Shown here: piece after piece, positions 26,901 to 38,400 of the stretch
Layout of the letters: the number at the start of each line of letters is the position of its first letter
How positions within the stretch are numbered: position 1 is the stretch's first letter
Assembly (NCBI RefSeq): GCF_965638725.1
Contig: NC_134949.1
Location: 51,798,151 to 51,862,150 of the forward strand
Direction of reading: 5' to 3'
DNA: 64,000 nt
From: Aptenodytes patagonicus
Lineage: Eukaryota; Chordata; Aves; Sphenisciformes; Spheniscidae
Made by a program: the position numbers and the translations under genes
The notes under the pieces: model-generated
Seen by the model: the letters and a program-made list of their open reading frames with translations, nothing else
Database searches by the model: none
What the model was told of the DNA's origin: nothing

Positions 26901-28121
26901 GCTATTCAGTTTGCTCCCTAGTAAAACTCTAAGATGAAGCAGAATTGAAGTCGTCGTAAAGGAGCTTAGACACCTCATGAACAGCTTCTTGGAAGGGATT
27001 AGACTGTAGGTCTGCAGAGCACCAGAAATCTGCAGGACCAAAGCCACAGGGTCGGCTGCTCATAAGTCTCTTGCCAACCAACTTTCTTATTTAGGAAGCT
27101 TGATATTACCAGGAGGTTCAGAGCGTGGCAATTTGGTCCTCTGGATGTCCAGTGGACAGTTCTGCTGAGTGAAATGCACTGTATTAATTCAGAAGAACCC
27201 ATGGTGGAGCGGCTTCATCTAGTTTCTCTGCTCTCGCAGGCAACTCCACCACAGAAGTTCAGTTAAAAGCATCCCCAGAACATCGCTTCTGTGCTATCCC
27301 CCTTTTCCCCTACTGCTCCACACAAGGCACAAATATTCTTCTCGCCTTACTAGCACCCCACACACCTTCCCCTAATCCAAGCACAGTTAACTTGAAAATA
27401 TATTTGAGCAAGCATTACTACAAGATCCAGTTACTAAAAAATAATCAGTAAATGCATTAGTTCAGCCAGTGTGAACAGCCACAAAAACCTTAAGCGTCCA
27501 GATGTTGATACTTGAAGATGGTGATACTGTAGTGGTCCAAATGACTTGCTTTCATCTCCAACGCAGTGACTCGGAGGACACACTCGGTTCCTGCACCCAA
27601 GCCAAAATGCACAACCCTGACTTCCGATAAAGATTCACGTGGGAGAAAATTGTACTCTGTATTAGCCATTGTATATCAGAGCGAGGGTAGGGCTTTACAC
27701 TACAGAGCTCAGAGGGTAAAGGAAGACTGAGGTGTCTGAGCAGGGCTGTTCACAGCTGTGAACAGGGCTATATTAACGCAAGACTTTGTACACATATGAA
27801 GAAAAACAGAGGGGCTCATGAGAGATGGATTCATATGATGAAGTACGAGTGTTCTCTGAGGTTATTTGATACAGAGGTATGAGGAGGAAAGGCAAGACTG
27901 GGTGCTAGGGATGTTTGTTGAGTAGAGGGAAAAAGGCAGATGCCACAGGGAAACAAAGTTGGAGAATTTCCAAAGTTTTTGCTATTCACCAGAAGAGCAC
28001 TTTTTTCTAGAGAGCTCTTCCCTTCAGAGGTGACCATAAGGATGTGGAAAGTTACTGGTATGAGAAAGAGAGAGTAATTGATTAGCAGTCTGAATGGAGA
28101 ACAGGGCTCTGTAGAGGTTAG
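23982..28121. other. Intergenic DNA between provirus and CR1
   Basis: 23982-24530 is more GC-rich than the rest and has a 161-codon plus-strand open frame (24044-24529) without recognisable domains. 24531-28121 is AT-rich, with an inverted repeat at 24586-24613 and otherwise nothing I can assign. Confidence 0.5.
24586..24613. repeat. Inverted repeat, 11-bp arms
   Basis: TTTGAACACAA (24586-24596) and TTGTGTTCAAA (24603-24613) around a 6-nt loop. The second arm can also pair with the AACACAAAA that follows, so two hairpins compete. Confidence 0.75.
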
Positions 28122-28585
28122 AACGGGTCCAGAGTGCCACAAAAATGGTCAGAAGGAACACCTCTCCTATGAAGAAAGGCTGAGAGAGTTGGGGTTGTTC
28201 AGCCTGGAGAAGAGAAGATTCCAGGAAGACCTTATTGCAGCCCTTCAATATATATAAGGGGGCTTGTAAGAAAGATGGGGAGAAAGACTTCTTAGTAGGG
28301 CCTGTGGTGACAGGACAAGGGGCAATGGTTTTAAACTGCAAAAGGGTAGATTTAGATTGGACATAAGGAAGAAATTCTATACGATGAGGTTGGTGGGACA
28401 ATGGAACAGGTTGCCCAGAGAAGTTGTGGATGCCCCATCATTGGACGTCTTCAAGGTCAGGTTGGACGGGACTTTGAGCAACCTGATCTAGTGGAAGATG
28501 TCCCTGCCCATGGCAGAGGGGTTGGACTAGATGATCTTTGAAGATCCCTTCCAACCCAAACCATTCTGTGATTCTATGACTCTAA
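28122..28585 (+). mobile_element. CR1 LINE, 5'-truncated 3' end
   Basis: It begins in the ORF2 C-terminal coding region (GAACACCTCTCCTATGAAGA, GGTTGTTCAGCCTGGAGAAG) and runs through the CR1 3' UTR (TTGGACTAGATGATCTTTGA, CCCTTCCAACCC) to the terminal ATTCTGTGATTCTATGACTC repeat. CR1 copies are typically 5'-truncated and end in such 8-bp repeats without poly(A). Confidence 0.95.
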
Positions 28586-30920
28586 GTACTGAGAAAGGTA
28601 AGTTTTTAAAACAGAGGCAAGAGGGAGCCTGGAGTAAGTTTTGATGGGAAAGAGACTCTAAAAGGCTTATTTCCAGCTCTCATAATTCGTAAACACATTG
28701 CATCATCCAAACTTTTATCTTTTACCAGTGCACCTTACAAACATTTTCTCTGCAGTGTGTCAGTGGGTAATTAATTTACTTCACGATAAAAACATTTCAG
28801 AATTTAAACATGGAAAGAATGGTAGCTCATTTCTCGTTTGGGATGCTGTTCTGGGTTATCTGCACATTCATGCAAATGCCACATTCATTTATAATAGAAG
28901 ACAAAGACTAAAAAAAATTACACTTTTTCAATTATCATCGAGAAATCAATTCTGGAACAGACCAAAACCTGTGATAATTTCACAATTTTAAACATGAATA
29001 AATTCATTATTTATCCAGTAATATTTAAAACTGAGATAATTAAACCTGAACATCTGAAGTCTGTATTTCTTTCAAAAGAAAAAAAAGTGTGTTCAACCAT
29101 ACTCTTAACTTCTAACCTAAAACTGATCCATAATGAATCAAATAATCATTTCCAAATATACATTATTGCATTATATGACATGAAGATCTGTGATCAAGGT
29201 TCATTACAATACATATTTCTATGTAGTGTTTTAAAAAGCAAAAAATTGGTAAATTGGATTTTACAATAAATTATTACATTTTCAAATTCATAGGCCAGAA
29301 AGTAGTAAGCATGGAAACAAAGGGTTAATAGCAACAAAGATTAGCAAACAGCAAGATATTGCAGCTATCACAAATCCCAGAGACTGAATATAATTGACAA
29401 TACTACATTGTGTAATAAAAGTGTGAAAGATCCACAAACTCTTTGTAATCATATACACTGTTTTAGGTCTGTAAGTCAATCTGTATAAAACGCTAAGTAA
29501 TACGTTATTGCAATTGTTTTCTATAATAGAAAGTTACAATTTATTTTAAAAAATACAGCCAAAATAGAATTTACCAATTTAGCCAGGTTTCAAGACATTT
29601 ACAGTGATTTTTTTTATACAACAGCAAGACAACTACAGTGACATTGTAACGCTTACACTGAAACTGATGTACTAGCAAACCGCAAAGGCTGAACAAAATG
29701 AACAGACCAGTTTCAAAATGAACAGACTGTCTTTCACTGACACTGAAGATCACACAAAGAGAATAAATGTATGGGCAGGTAAGTTTGTAACTGCAGAAGG
29801 TATTGCAATGAATGTACTTTTGGAAAAAAGTTTAAAATATAACAATTATTTGCACCAGGAACTTTATCAGTATGAAACAAGCAACCTAAATCCACGTATA
29901 TATGTACAACATATACTTCCACGAAAAATGTTTGAACTAGTAAGCTTATTATGTATAACGTTGCTCCCATCTTTAAATGACAGGATTCTAAAATGTATAA
30001 AATTGTTTTTCCTTTCATGTGTTTAAAATGATTTTTCTTGCTCTTAACATTGAAAATTTTAAAGCTGTTGAAACTAAACTTGTCCTTCCATTGGCAAAGA
30101 GACGACTTAGTTTTTGGCTAGTAAATGCCACAGTTTGGTTAAATCCTGATTGGGTATGAACTGTCAGACTGCTGAAGATCAAGAAGTTGAAAAATAAATT
30201 AAAGGTGAAAGGAAGAGGTCACAAAAATAATGAGATATTTTAAGATCCATGGTGGAGTGAGCTTCAATATTCACATTTTTGTTAGCTGATTAACAATGTT
30301 ACTGAGTAGCATGAAAGAAACCGGTAATATTAGCCAGCCTTCCATTCAGTAGCAAAGAACATTTATTCACAAGACTATAAATGACAATAAATCACACAGG
30401 TGGTAATGTGAAATCATGTCATCGTAAGAAATAGCTGCTAGAAACACTAAGGGCTTGAGTTGAAGGTAACTTAATATGCTCCATTTAACTGAGCAGCAAT
30501 TATCTTAAAAAAACAAAACAAAACCAGAACTTCACTGTTTAGCGTTTCCATGAGCTGTTGCATTATTCTCAGATGACTGCAATGGTTGACATCCAGAAAT
30601 AAGGGAAAACCATGTTTATCCCTGTATTAATTTACCTGTTTAAAAGTTCCCATTCCTGAGAAAACTCAGTTATGCCTCATTTCTTATCAAAAGCATGAAT
30701 TTATAGTTTAAGAATGATTAATGAAATGATTTTTAAATTATTAGTGAAAAATCTTGATGAGCAAAGTGAATCACACTGAAGCAACAACCTGCAGTGTAGG
30801 ATCCAGCTTCTAGATCGTCATGAAGACAAGAGAGATTACTCGCCAGGCAGCATAGACCAGCTGCACCCTACCTTTAAATCAATACTGAACCTATGATGAA
30901 AATTTATTATTATGAAAAAA
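28586..30920. other. Intergenic AT-rich DNA
   Basis: Very AT-rich sequence with short open frames lacking recognisable features. No gene or repeat assigned. Confidence 0.5.
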
Positions 30921-33900
30921 TGTAAGAAAACTTTTGGGGAAAAAAGGTTACTTACCAGTAGCCAGAACTCTTTGCAATGTGTTGTGTGTATGCACGTTTA
31001 CTCTATAGAGGTCCAAATGTCAGAGGTATCCAAGACCATAAAACGGGGGTTCTTTGTCCCTCACAATACTGTGGGTGCGTGCTCACCTCTCCCCCTTTTC
31101 CTTGACTTGACAGCAAGCATAGAATTATAATATCCTGTCAGCCACACATAGCAAGGGAGAAGGGTATATGGTTATCACATATATGGACAGCACATAAGTA
31201 GCTAAAATCTCTTTGAGATAAGCAACTTTTCTTTACGTCCATATCCATGGTGTATGGACGGCCACACCACAGGTAATGACATGTCCCGGTATTCTCAGAA
31301 AAAGATGGCTGGCAGAGACTTCCTGGTTGTTTGATTGAGGATTTCATGAACTGGTTGCCCAGTTTGCAAAGATATGAAACAGATATTATTGAGCAGAGCC
31401 TCAAATGCAGTCTGAGGAATATTAGAGTATAACCCTATTACTGATGGTGACTCAACCATACTGTTCAAGAGAGCTAATACAGTCCGTTACCTAGTTTGGA
31501 GATGGTCATCCTGTTTGATTTCTCAGCTGGTCAAGAGAACTAGATTAAAGATATTCTGAAAATCTCTGTCCCATGCAAACAAGACAACGATATTCTCTTG
31601 CTACCCAACATGTGAAGGGAAACCTCAGACCTGAAAATACAGGATTTAAAAAGAAAAACACGGATGGGTGAATTTCCTGATTTGGTGATCTGGCAGAAAT
31701 CCCAGATGAAGTCCAGGGGATTTGCCAGGAAAAGAACAGTAAAAGGTGTGGGAGGGGAAAAAGTCAGCCATCGGGATTTGGATCTTCTGCTTGCCCAGCA
31801 GAGGTGATGGGCATCAAAAAGAACAACAAGGACATGGTTCAAACACCTGAATTTAAACAATCTGATATGAAACATGACCAAGGTTCTTGTGCTTTTGAGT
31901 TAACACATCCTAAAAAAGTAGTCTTGACCCAGCAGTCAGTGGTAATGGCAGTCCACACATTACTGAAGTAGGCTAACTTGTGTTCACACAGACTGGGGCA
32001 CAAAGAGGAAGCAAGAACAGAAATCCAGAGAAAATAAGGTTCTGAGGCCATCTCCTCCAAAACAGTGCTCTGACAAAAAAGCAAAAAAAAAAAGAAGCAT
32101 ACCGGCTATGGACAGGCGGCTAAATACCCATCAAGGACCACAAGAACCTTGCTAGGGTATGCAGAGATGCAGTCAGGAAGGCTAAGGCTCAGCTAGAACT
32201 GAAATTGGCCAAAGATGTCAAGAACAAGAAGAAAGGGTTCTTCAGATACGTAAGCAGAAGCACAGGGAAGACATAGACCCATTGCCTAACAGAGCAGGGA
32301 AACTACTCACTAATAATGCTGACTAGGCAGAGGTTCTCAGTATCTTCTTTGCCTCTGCCTTTACCAGCATAGCTGGACTGCAGAGCACAGGATCAAGTAG
32401 CTACAACATGTGTCGACCCACCAGCAGTGGAGGAAGGGCTGGTCTGCAGCCTCTTGCAAGGGCTCAACCCACATAAATCCATGGGCCCAGAGGAAATCCA
32501 CAATAGCATATTAAGAGAAGCGGCTGACATTGGTGCAAGGCCACTGTCTATAATCTTTGAAAAGTCTTGGAGATCTCGATATAGGAAAGAATTTTTTTAC
32601 GCTAAGAACAATCAATCACTGCAACAACCTCCCCAGGGATGTGGTGGAGTCCCCATCACCGGAGGTTTTCAAGATGCAATTGGACTGGGTGCTAGATAAT
32701 CTCATCTAGGCTCCTTTTTCCAAGAAAGGTTGGACTGGATGATCTTTCAAGGTCCCTTCAAACCTGGGCTGTTCTACGATAAAGATGGATGAGCTGCGGG
32801 ATTTAATCGCTAAAGATTTAAGTCTGTAGAAACACTGGTATTTTCTCAGCTGTTTCTGAAGCTGGACGGTACCATGTGAGAGGCTGCATCAGCTGAATCT
32901 TTTGGCCAGCTGTAAACAAAGAACTGCATATCACACCTGAGGCTCAAGCTATGGAGTAAAAGATTTCTGCAAGGATGTGAGAGAGATTTGCATTTAGAAG
33001 GAAAACAAGCTTTTATTTCCATCGTACTATGGTCTGGGTTACATGAATCTGGAGAATATTGGAGTAGAACTCTTCCAAGAGTATTGGAATGCCTGGGAAA
33101 CCACCTCCAAAATATTCAGGAGTAACGTGCTGTCAGCTTCCTTAAAAGGTTTAACACAGAGGACTATAAATCTCCCATGCCTGTTAGGGCCAGAAGTGGG
33201 TTAGGGATAGCACAGGGCTAGAAATTTCTAAGGAGAGCTGAATTGAAGAATGATGTACCTCCCATCTGCAACTTGGTCCTTCAGATAGCAAGATGGGCCT
33301 CTAACCCCTGGGGAGAGAACAACCACAGCATATTGGCAGCAACTGTCTTTCATATTTCCACAATCCCTGCTGATGAGATGCATACCTCCTGAGACACAAA
33401 GAAGTAGTCCTCATACTGCTCTCCAGGGAACACAAATGAAGAGCTTGAATCCTGCGCCCTTCGAAAGGTGGAATGTGGGAAAAGCTCAGCTGCCATGGCC
33501 AGCTCCGACACTGGAGGCTGTCCTCCAGCAAGTCAGTAAGTGGCAAGGCAGAGCAGGGGGATGGTTCCATCGCATCAGGGGTCCTCAGCACTGAGTGCTT
33601 TAGTCTGTGGTATTGGATATGACCAATCCTGTAGTACAGCCTCAGATTACAGAGCTTGGCTGGAGGGAAATCCAAGCAGCTTAGTTAGTGCAATTGAAAA
33701 GAACACAGAAATTCAGCGTCAGAGGCAGTTCTCTGATTTTTGGCTGGTTGAGATCCTCAGGTGCTGAGAAAAACTACAGAACTCACCCAAGCCTCATCTA
33801 GTAGTCTCTTGGTGTTAGGGTGGTCTTGGAGCTGCTAGTACAGAGTGGGCAAAGGCCCCCACTTAAGCTGATCTTTTGGCTAAGCAGTTTCTGGTGCAAC

Positions 33901-34550
33901 CATGTGTTTCTTGATTGGGTGAGGCTCTTCCTCATGCCAGAGAAAGTGAAGGTTCATGATAAATAGAACTCGGCCTTGATCCAAGATTTAGATAATCCTA
34001 AATGCTAGTGTCAGAGGTAGACCACCACTTTTACTAGGATACTTCTCTCATTTTAAGCAACAGGTATCAAATGTGCTAGGGATGTATAACTTCCTGTTGC
34101 AAAGGGAAGCAAGAAGCAGCCGTGTCAGTGTTACTTGTCAGTGAGGCACATGCCTCAAGATAGAAAAACATTTAAACCCATCCTTAGATGGAGCTATGGA
34201 GTATGATTCAGGAAAAATATATGAAGTATCTAGACCCATTTCTAATAAGGAAAGGAAAAGCAGCAGAGATCATGCTCCCATAGGGAGGGGCACTGGATTT
34301 GACAAACTCAAATTTAAAAAATAACCATATAAGACTGGTTGGAAAAGAGAACTACCTAGCCAAAGGCTAACAATAATAAAAAAATAAAGACATGAACACA
34401 AGTTAAGAGGCATCTAGAATGCCTCCATCGTTGTGCGCTGAGTATAAAAGAGGGAGGGGTAGTGTGAAAAAGCTTTAACTTCTGAGACCAGAAAAAACAG
34501 GAGGATGGTGTCTTTGAATACCTGCAGTATACAGTTCTCTGTTAGTTTTT
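30921..34550. repeat. Possible ancient interspersed repeat block, unclassified, split by a CR1
   Basis: From GGTTACTTACCAGTAGCCAG (30947) onward the composition differs from the flanks: less AT-rich, with purine-rich stretches. The opening resembles a widespread sauropsid repeat that starts GGTTACTTACC.GTAACC. The CR1 at 32100-32785 interrupts it. I could not identify protein-coding remnants or terminal repeats, so this rests on texture and a partial remembered match. A decayed non-coding transcript is an alternative. Confidence 0.3.
32100..32785 (+). mobile_element. CR1 LINE with a large internal deletion
   Basis: The first part encodes the linker and start of reverse transcriptase ([26 protein letters not shown]). 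Near 32570 it jumps straight to the 3' end region (AGGAAAGAATTTTTTTACGC, GGTTGGACTGGATGATCTTT, CAAACCTGGGCTGTTCTACG). Roughly 1.3 kb of the usual RT region is missing. The left boundary is uncertain. Confidence 0.8.
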
Positions 34551-34582
34551 CATAGTATAAAACAGCTGATGTCTACCAAGAC

Positions 34583-34608
34583 GTAATACTACTGCACAGT
34601 AGTATTAC
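34583..34608. repeat. Near-perfect 26-bp palindrome, 12-bp arms
   Basis: GTAATACTACTG (34583-34594), CA, CAGTAGTATTAC (34597-34608). Arms are exact reverse complements. It lies about 670 bp past the NR2C1 stop and some 300 bp beyond the candidate poly(A) signal. Confidence 0.85.
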
Positions 34609-34792
34609 AGTCAGTACTGACCCTTTGCTGCTTCACTTTTGATCAACTGCATCAACATATCATCAGAGTATTTTAAAATGTGAACTTCCTCTACTTTCCC
34701 TGCACTTCTAATGGTGTCCAGTGTTTCATTCAACAAGAAACAAATCTCCCTTCAAAACAACAGGAAAAACTAAGTTTGGTTATAATAGTCTT

Positions 34793-34806
34793 GTTTCCAT
34801 GGAAAC
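34793..34806. promoter_or_regulatory. X-box-like palindrome (candidate RFX site)
   Basis: GTTTCCATGGAAAC is a perfect 14-bp palindrome that fits the RFX-family X-box pattern GTTNCCATGGNAAC. The match is by eye; its location downstream of NR2C1 gives no functional support. Confidence 0.4.
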
Positions 34807-34906
34807 ACTGGCCTTTTCAGGATGTTTGATCATGTATTTTCCTTTTGATCAGTGAGAAAGAGCTAGTAGCAAAACATTGAAAACACAACTCAGAGAGGAA
34901 AGTTAA

Positions 34907-34912
34907 TTTATT
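34907..34912 (-). terminator. NR2C1: Candidate NR2C1 polyadenylation signal (AATAAA)
   Basis: The minus strand reads AATAAA about 365 nt after the stop, followed some 25 nt later by a GT-rich run (GTTGTGTTTTC). It is the first canonical hexamer I find; a longer 3' UTR using a later site is possible. Confidence 0.5.
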
Positions 34913-35274
34913 TGTCTAAAACATCAAACTAAGTTGAGATACCTTAGTTCAGTCAAAGCTTCTTCAGTTTCTTCACAAGCCTGGACTTCATAAACAAATA
35001 TTCCAAGTTCATCTATCTACAAAAATAGGATGGACAATTCTTGACTTTCTTCAGATATCAAGTTAATTTACAAGTCCTTGAAGATCAGATGAAAAATAGG
35101 AAGCGATCCTATATTCCTTAATACACTCCACCACATTTCCCAAGTGTACTGGAAAGGAGGAATATTAGCCTTCTTTGGAAAGGTGCATGGGAAGGCTTAT
35201 TGCCATCTCTTGGAGACAGGGTATGCATTTACATCACCATGACTGCCATGGTATAGAATCCTTGACTGCTACTT

Positions 35275-35449
35275 TTATACGGCATGACCAATTATCTGAG
35301 AGTTGTAGTCCGCTGTCTCCATGCGCAGAATATACGGGATGATGCTATCAATCTGAACATTTCCAATTAGTCCTGCAAAGAATAGCTCTTCAGTGATGGC
35401 AGCACTCATCAGCCTAAGAGCAGGCAATCGGAGAAGAAGTCTAGACAGT
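35275..35449 (-). CDS. NR2C1: NR2C1 terminal coding exon
   Basis: 175 nt encoding [36 protein letters not shown] and the end [12 protein letters not shown], then TAA (35277-35275). Acceptor ACTTTTCAG|AC. The ELFFAGLIG helix corresponds to the C-terminal activation helix region. Confidence 0.97.
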
Positions 35450-38400
35450 CTGAAAAGTAAGTTTGGTAAAAAGTGTTACTTGTGGTCACAGATTTTGGTG
35501 TTACTCACAATCATGTTATCAGTAAGATAACAAGGGACAATACTAGTCAAAATTCACTATATCTAGTTCATGAAAGGCTTAAATATTTAAATCAGTAGAG
35601 TGTTAAATTTATGTTCAGTCATGTCTTCAACAGTACAAAAAGTGTGAATATGCCTGTCAATTACATGGACCATATAATGTTTGGACTTAGACTAAATGAG
35701 GAAATATTCCAGGTGGGTGCAATTCAAAATGAAAACATTAAAAATATTTATTTCCAATATTTCGTTTTGGAAATTAATAATGAATGAGTAGATAAATAAT
35801 GCTCATAATATGTATGAGTACATGCATAATATTTAAAGTGCTCTAAAGGTAATTTCTTACCTTTAAGGAGGTAAGAAGAAAATGTACATATTTATTACAA
35901 GAAATACTGTACAAATCAGTATCACCGATGCTCTGAAAACAGAATCAATCAAGTAAGCATATAAGTTTACAGACCTGTAAGTATCATCCGGATATGCTTT
36001 TGTTACATAGTCTTGGAACTCCATGTAAGCCTTTTCTTGAAATTTCTCAATCTGTACCACATTTTCTAGACCTGGGTGATCTGAAAAAAACACTCTACAT
36101 TGTTATACCCGTTCTATATAAGATGCACTAAAATCTATACAGATTATCTAATTGTAAGCATACTGAAATCATTATTTGGTAGCTGTAGCAACTTCACAGT
36201 TTTAGTGGAGGACACTGCTTTACCTCCTTATAGTTCTTTTCCTCTATGTTTATGTTTTACTTAGTTTTTTATAAATACAACCAGACATTTTGAAGAGTTC
36301 AAATAAATGCAGTGCTTGAAATGTTTACATCAATCTTGATGATACAGCTCTGTTCTCTGTGTAGCAGTAGAACAGCATTGTTTCAATACACTGACATTTA
36401 TTGGAATTTTGTATGCACAAATACCATTTGGATGGGAAGAGAAGGATAAAATTAAGAACAGAGGAAAAAGCAGAGTGAAAAACAATGAACCATTTGTTTT
36501 GTAGAAACAGTAGAAGATATGTAGAATCATAGAATCATTAAGGTTGGAAAAGACCTCTAAGATCATCGAGTCCAACCGTCAACCCAACACCACCATGTCC
36601 ACTAAACCATGTCCCTAAGCGCCTCATCTACACGTCTTTTAAATACTTCCAGGGATGGGGACTCAACCACTTCCCTGGGCAGCCTGTTCCAATGTTTAAC
36701 CACTCTTTCAGTAAAGAAATTTTTCCTCATGTCCCATCTAAACCTCCCCTGGCGCAACCTGAGGCCATTTCCTCTCGTCCTATCGCTTGTTACTTGGGAG
36801 AAGAGACTGACACCCACCTCGCTACAACCTCCTTTCAGGTAGTTGTAGAGCGCGATAAGGTCTCCCCTCAGCCTCCTTTTCTCCAGGCTAAACAACCCCA
36901 GTTCCCTCAGCCGCTCCTCATAAGACTTGTTCTCCAGACCCCTCACCAGCCTCGTTGCCCTTCTCTGGACACGCTCTAACACCTCGACGTCCTTCTTGTA
37001 GTGAGGGGCCCAAAACTGAACACAGTATTCGAGCCTGTGCGGCCTCACCAGTGCCGAGTACAGGGGCACGATCACTTCCCTGCTCCTGCTGGCCACGCTA
37101 TTTCTGATCCAGGCCAGGATGCCATTGGCCTTCTTGGCCACCTGGGCACACTGCTGGCTCATGTTCAGCCGGCTGTCAACCAACACCCCCAGGTCCTTTT
37201 CCACTGGGCAGCTTTCCAGCCACTCTTCCCCAAGCCTGTAGCGCTGCATGGTGTTGTTGTGGCCGAAGTGCAGGACCCGGCACTTGGCCTTGTTGAATCT
37301 CATACAGTTGGCCTATTATTAGGACGAGAACAAAGTTGATAACACACTGATGTTTTCGTTGTTGCTAAGTAGTGCTTACACCAGTCAAGGACTTTTCAGC
37401 TCCCCATGCTCTACCGACTGAGAAGGCTGGAGGGGCATAAGAAGCTGGGAGGGGGCACAGCCAGGACAGCTGACCCAAACTGGCCAAAGGGATATTCTAC
37501 ACCATGTGATGTCATGCTCAGCATATAAAGCTGGGGGAAGAAGGAAAGGGGGGGACGTTTGGGGTGATGGCATTTGTCTTCCCAAGTAACCATTACGCAT
37601 GATGGAGCCCTGCTTTCCTGGAGATGGCTGAACACCTGCCTGCCATGGGAAGGAGTGAATGAATTCCTTGTTTTGCTTTGCTTGCGTGCGCAGCTTTTGC
37701 TTTACCTATTAAACTGTCTTTATCTCAACCCATGAGTTTTCTCACTTTTACCCTTCCGATTCTCTCCCCCATCCCACTGGGTGGAGTGAGCGAGCAGCTG
37801 TGCGGTGCTTAGTTGCCGGCTGAGGTTAAACCACACCACTAACCTAGTGGCCTTCTGTGATGGAGTGACCACATCAGCGGACATGGGAAGGGCTACAGAT
37901 GTCGTCTATCTGGACCTCTGTAAGGCCTTTGACATGGTCCCCCACAACATCCTTCTCTCTAAACTGGAGAGGTATGGATTTGATGGGTGGACTGTCCGGT
38001 GGGTGAGGAATTGGTTAGGTGGTTGCATCCAGAGGGTAGTGGTCAACGGCCCAATGTCCAGATGGAGACTGGTGACGAGTGGCGTCCCACAGGGGTCCAT
38101 ATTGGGACCGGTACTGTTTAATATCTTCATCAGTGACATAGACAATGGGATCAAGTGCACCCTCAGCAAGTTTGCAGGTGACACCAAGCTGAGTGGTGTG
38201 GTTGACACACCAGAGGGACGGGATGCCATCCAGAGGGACCTGGACAAGCTCAAGAAGTGGGCCCGTGTGAACCTCATGAGGTTTAACAAGGCCAAGGGCA
38301 GGGTCCTGCACCTGGGTCAGGGCAACCCCTGGTATCAGTGCAGGCTGGGGGATGAAGGGATTGAGAGCAGCCCTGCCGAGAAGGACCTGGGGGTACTGCT

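Noticed and set aside
33868-33890. CTTTTGGCTAAG motif as a U2 snRNA pseudogene
   Set aside because: Only about 12 bases match the U2 5' region and the following sequence does not continue the match.
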